From the NCBI RefSeq assembly GCF_000259235.1, contig NC_017733.1, positions 1,426,001 to 1,490,000 on the forward strand: 64,000 bases of DNA, read 5' to 3'. Source of the stretch: Helicobacter pylori_CU (GTDB lineage: Bacteria > Campylobacterota > Campylobacteria > Campylobacterales > Helicobacteraceae). The position numbers and the translations under genes were made by a program. This document shows positions 62,538 to 64,000 of this stretch, in pieces. Under the pieces are notes generated by a model, which did not search any database, was not told the DNA's origin, and saw nothing but the letters and a program-made list of their open reading frames with translations. Every line of letters starts with the position of its first letter. The stretch's first letter is position 1.

Positions 62538-63764
62538 TTAACTAGGGAAAAAAGGCAAAAGCAAAAAGCCTTTAATCGCTAAAGCGTTAATAATATCAAC
62601 AAAAAACGCTCCCACTAAAGGCACGACGATAAACGCTACATGCGATGGCCCATAGTGGTTGGTGATGGTTTGCATATTCACCATAGCCGTTGGGGTCGCT
62701 CCAAGCCCAAAACCGCAATGCCCCGCGCACAACACCGCCGCATCATAATCCTTCCCGCATACCCTAAAGGTTACAAGCACCACGTAAAGGATCATAACCG
62801 CCACTTGAACGCTCAAAATAACCGCTAACGGCACAGCGAGTTTTAACAATTCCAATAAATTCACGCTCATTAAAGCGTAGGCTAAAAACAGGCTCAAGCT
62901 CACGTTCCCTATAACTGAAACCTCTCTGTCAAACACGCTATGGATTTTAAAAAACGACAAAGCGTTCCTTAAGATAACCCCCACAAACAAACACCACACG
63001 AAAGTCGGCAAAGTGAAACTTTTAGGCATCAGATGCGATAAAAAAGTCCCCACTAATAAAGCTATTGCAATGAGAGCTAAGGTTTCTACAAAACTGGATG
63101 CGGTGATTAGGCGCTGCTCTTTAGGGGTTTCAAAACCTTTAGACACCACGCCCTCTAAAGCGTCTTTTTCTTTAGTGTCTTTAGGTTCTAATTTGTATTT
63201 TGAGATCAAATATTTAGCGACAGGCCCCCCAATAATCCCCCCGCTCACCAAGCCAAAAGTCGCACACACCATACCCACTTCTAGGCTAGAATTAAAATCA
63301 TAAGGCGCTTGGGTGAAAAAATTAGCCCATGCCGCGCTAGTGCCATGCCCACCCACTAAAGCGATCGATCCCCCTAAAAGCCCCATTAAAGGATTGACCC
63401 CTAAAAGGCTAGCGATAGAAATCCCCACTGCATTTTGGCACACCACAAACCCCGCCACAGCCAGCAAAAAAACTGCAAGCATTTTCCCGCCTTTTTGTAA
63501 AGATTTGAAATCCGCGCTCAAACCAATGGTGATAAAAAAAGTCAGCATTAAAGGATCTTTTAGGGAAGAGTCAAAACGCAAATCAAAATTATAAAAATGG
63601 TGGGTCAGCATGATAAAAAAAGCGACTAAAACCCCACCCACAACAGGCTCTGGAATATCATAATCTCTTAAAAACTTGACTTTAGAAATCACATAACGCC
63701 CCAAAAGTAACACCAAAACCATGCACACTAAAGTGGCATAAATGTCTAATTTAATTTCTTGCAA
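62538..63764 (-). CDS. gltS: Sodium/glutamate symporter GltS
   Basis: This is a sodium-dependent glutamate importer of 408 aa with about ten to twelve helices. It contains the GGHGTSAAW motif (LVGGHGTSAAWANFF) and, in the second half, CGFGLGATPTAMVNM, both characteristic of GltS. I chose TTG 63764, which has AAGGA seven bases upstream; the TTG at 63785 lies before that site. It is divergent from the gene at 63850, with overlapping -10 boxes. Confidence 0.92.
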   Translation of the reverse strand: MQEIKLDIYATLVCMVLVLLLGRYVISKVKFLRDYDIPEPVVGGVLVAFFIMLTHHFYNFDLRFDSSLKDPLMLTFFITIGLSADFKSLQKGGKMLAVFLLAVAGFVVCQNAVGISIASLLGVNPLMGLLGGSIALVGGHGTSAAWANFFTQAPYDFNSSLEVGMVCATFGLVSGGIIGGPVAKYLISKYKLEPKDTKEKDALEGVVSKGFETPKEQRLITASSFVETLALIAIALLVGTFLSHLMPKSFTLPTFVWCLFVGVILRNALSFFKIHSVFDREVSVIGNVSLSLFLAYALMSVNLLELLKLAVPLAVILSVQVAVMILYVVLVTFRVCGKDYDAAVLCAGHCGFGLGATPTAMVNMQTITNHYGPSHVAFIVVPLVGAFFVDIINALAIKGFLLLPFFPS

Positions 63765-63794
63765 GCTTGCATCCTTATTAATCAAATTTATCTT

Positions 63795-63807
63795 ATTATA
63801 ATATAAT
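63795..63807. promoter_or_regulatory. Overlapping divergent -10 boxes
   Basis: On the minus strand TATAAT (63800-63795) points to gltS. On the plus strand two TATAAT hexamers (63797-63802 and 63802-63807) point to the gene at 63850. The two promoters share bases, so polymerase bound for one direction should exclude the other. Confidence 0.55.
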
Positions 63808-63849
63808 ACCCCCCTAAAAGAACGAGATCAGTTAGAAAGTAGGTGTTCC

Positions 63850-64000
63850 TTGCATACAGTATTACAAATTGGAGCTGGTGGCGTAGGCAGTGTGGTAGCG
63901 CACAAAATGGGCATGAACAGAGATGTGTTTAAAAATATCATTTTGGCGAGCAGGAGTTTAGACAAATGCCATGCGATTAAAGAAAGCATGCTCAAAAAGG
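63850..64000 (+). CDS. Saccharopine-dehydrogenase-like protein, 5' part (cut by window end)
   Basis: The TTG start, preceded by AGG, begins HTVLQIGAGGVGSVVAHKM, a Rossmann-type GxGGxG NAD(P)-binding motif. Fifty residues are visible. This is the beginning of a carboxynorspermidine/saccharopine dehydrogenase-type gene (HP1507 position), which in related bacteria makes carboxynorspermidine from a polyamine precursor. The rest lies outside the window, so the assignment rests on its N-terminus and context. Confidence 0.8.
   Translation, partial: MHTVLQIGAGGVGSVVAHKMGMNRDVFKNIILASRSLDKCHAIKESMLKK

Overview
The window is chromosomal DNA of Helicobacter pylori. The base composition is AT-rich. The genes encode Hom/Hor-type outer-membrane proteins ending in Phe, the LPP20 lipoprotein, CcoI, a DnaE-type Pol III alpha and a MlaDEF transporter. 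The gene order follows, as far as I recognise it, the HP1450 to HP1507 stretch of the reference strain 26695. No tRNA, rRNA, CRISPR array, insertion sequence or prophage was seen.

Layout. 1-3122 (+): the 3' part of yidC, then khpB/jag and mnmE, translationally overlapping. 3326-5566 (+): a large Hom-family outer-membrane protein (HomD-like) with a zinc-protease-like motif. 5563-8603 (-): a small charged ORF, then the lpoB-like / lpp20 / two LPP20-like envelope cluster. 8965-13739 (-): thioredoxin, pseudouridine synthase, dnaE. 13886-14938 (+): di-haem cytochrome c peroxidase. 15233-19237 (-): META-domain lipoprotein, PqiC-like lipoprotein, mlaD, mlaF and mlaE (phospholipid transport). 19371-21887: two outer-membrane proteins flanking ilvE. 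22001-45724 (-): an unbroken minus-strand run carrying polA, a BcgI-type restriction system, comFC, tmk, coaD, ubiX, flgA, uvrD, a TPR membrane protein, serS, a nitrilase-like protein, xseB, ubiE/menG, hemJ, yigZ, an ABC-2/HlyD/TolC exporter and a CNNM/CorC protein. 45827-47428 (-): a Pit phosphate permease. 47569-53044 (+): nfu, a helical protein, murE, tal, rplY, pth, lptG. 53101-56568 (+): a restriction-modification island. 56631-63764: an outer-membrane protein, a small membrane protein, ccoI, a TrmN6-like methylase, ribD and gltS. From 63850 (+): the start of a saccharopine-dehydrogenase-like gene cut by the window end.

The most notable regions are the two restriction-modification loci. 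At 24743-28046 the specificity subunit of a BcgI-like system is split by a ten-base G tract. Its length puts the two target-recognition halves out of frame, and a one-base gain or two-base loss would join them. The subunit also carries a 24-bp tandem repeat between the halves, which could change spacer length. At 53101-56568 a cytosine-5 methyltransferase fused to a PD-(D/E)XK nuclease lies between a 25-residue stub of an adenine methyltransferase and a 5'-truncated AlwI-family nuclease. This looks like one R-M system replaced from within by another. The fusion has its own candidate promoter inside an inverted repeat, and an internal ribosome-binding site and ATG exactly at the methylase/nuclease junction.

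Other points worth checking are the HExxHxxGxxH motif in the Hom protein, a nitrilase-fold protein that appears to have lost two catalytic residues, an exporter cluster without an ATPase, an in-frame tandem repeat in CcoI, and overlapping divergent promoters at the right end. Promoters were called from -10-like hexamers only, because H. pylori sigma-80 promoters lack a strong -35 element.
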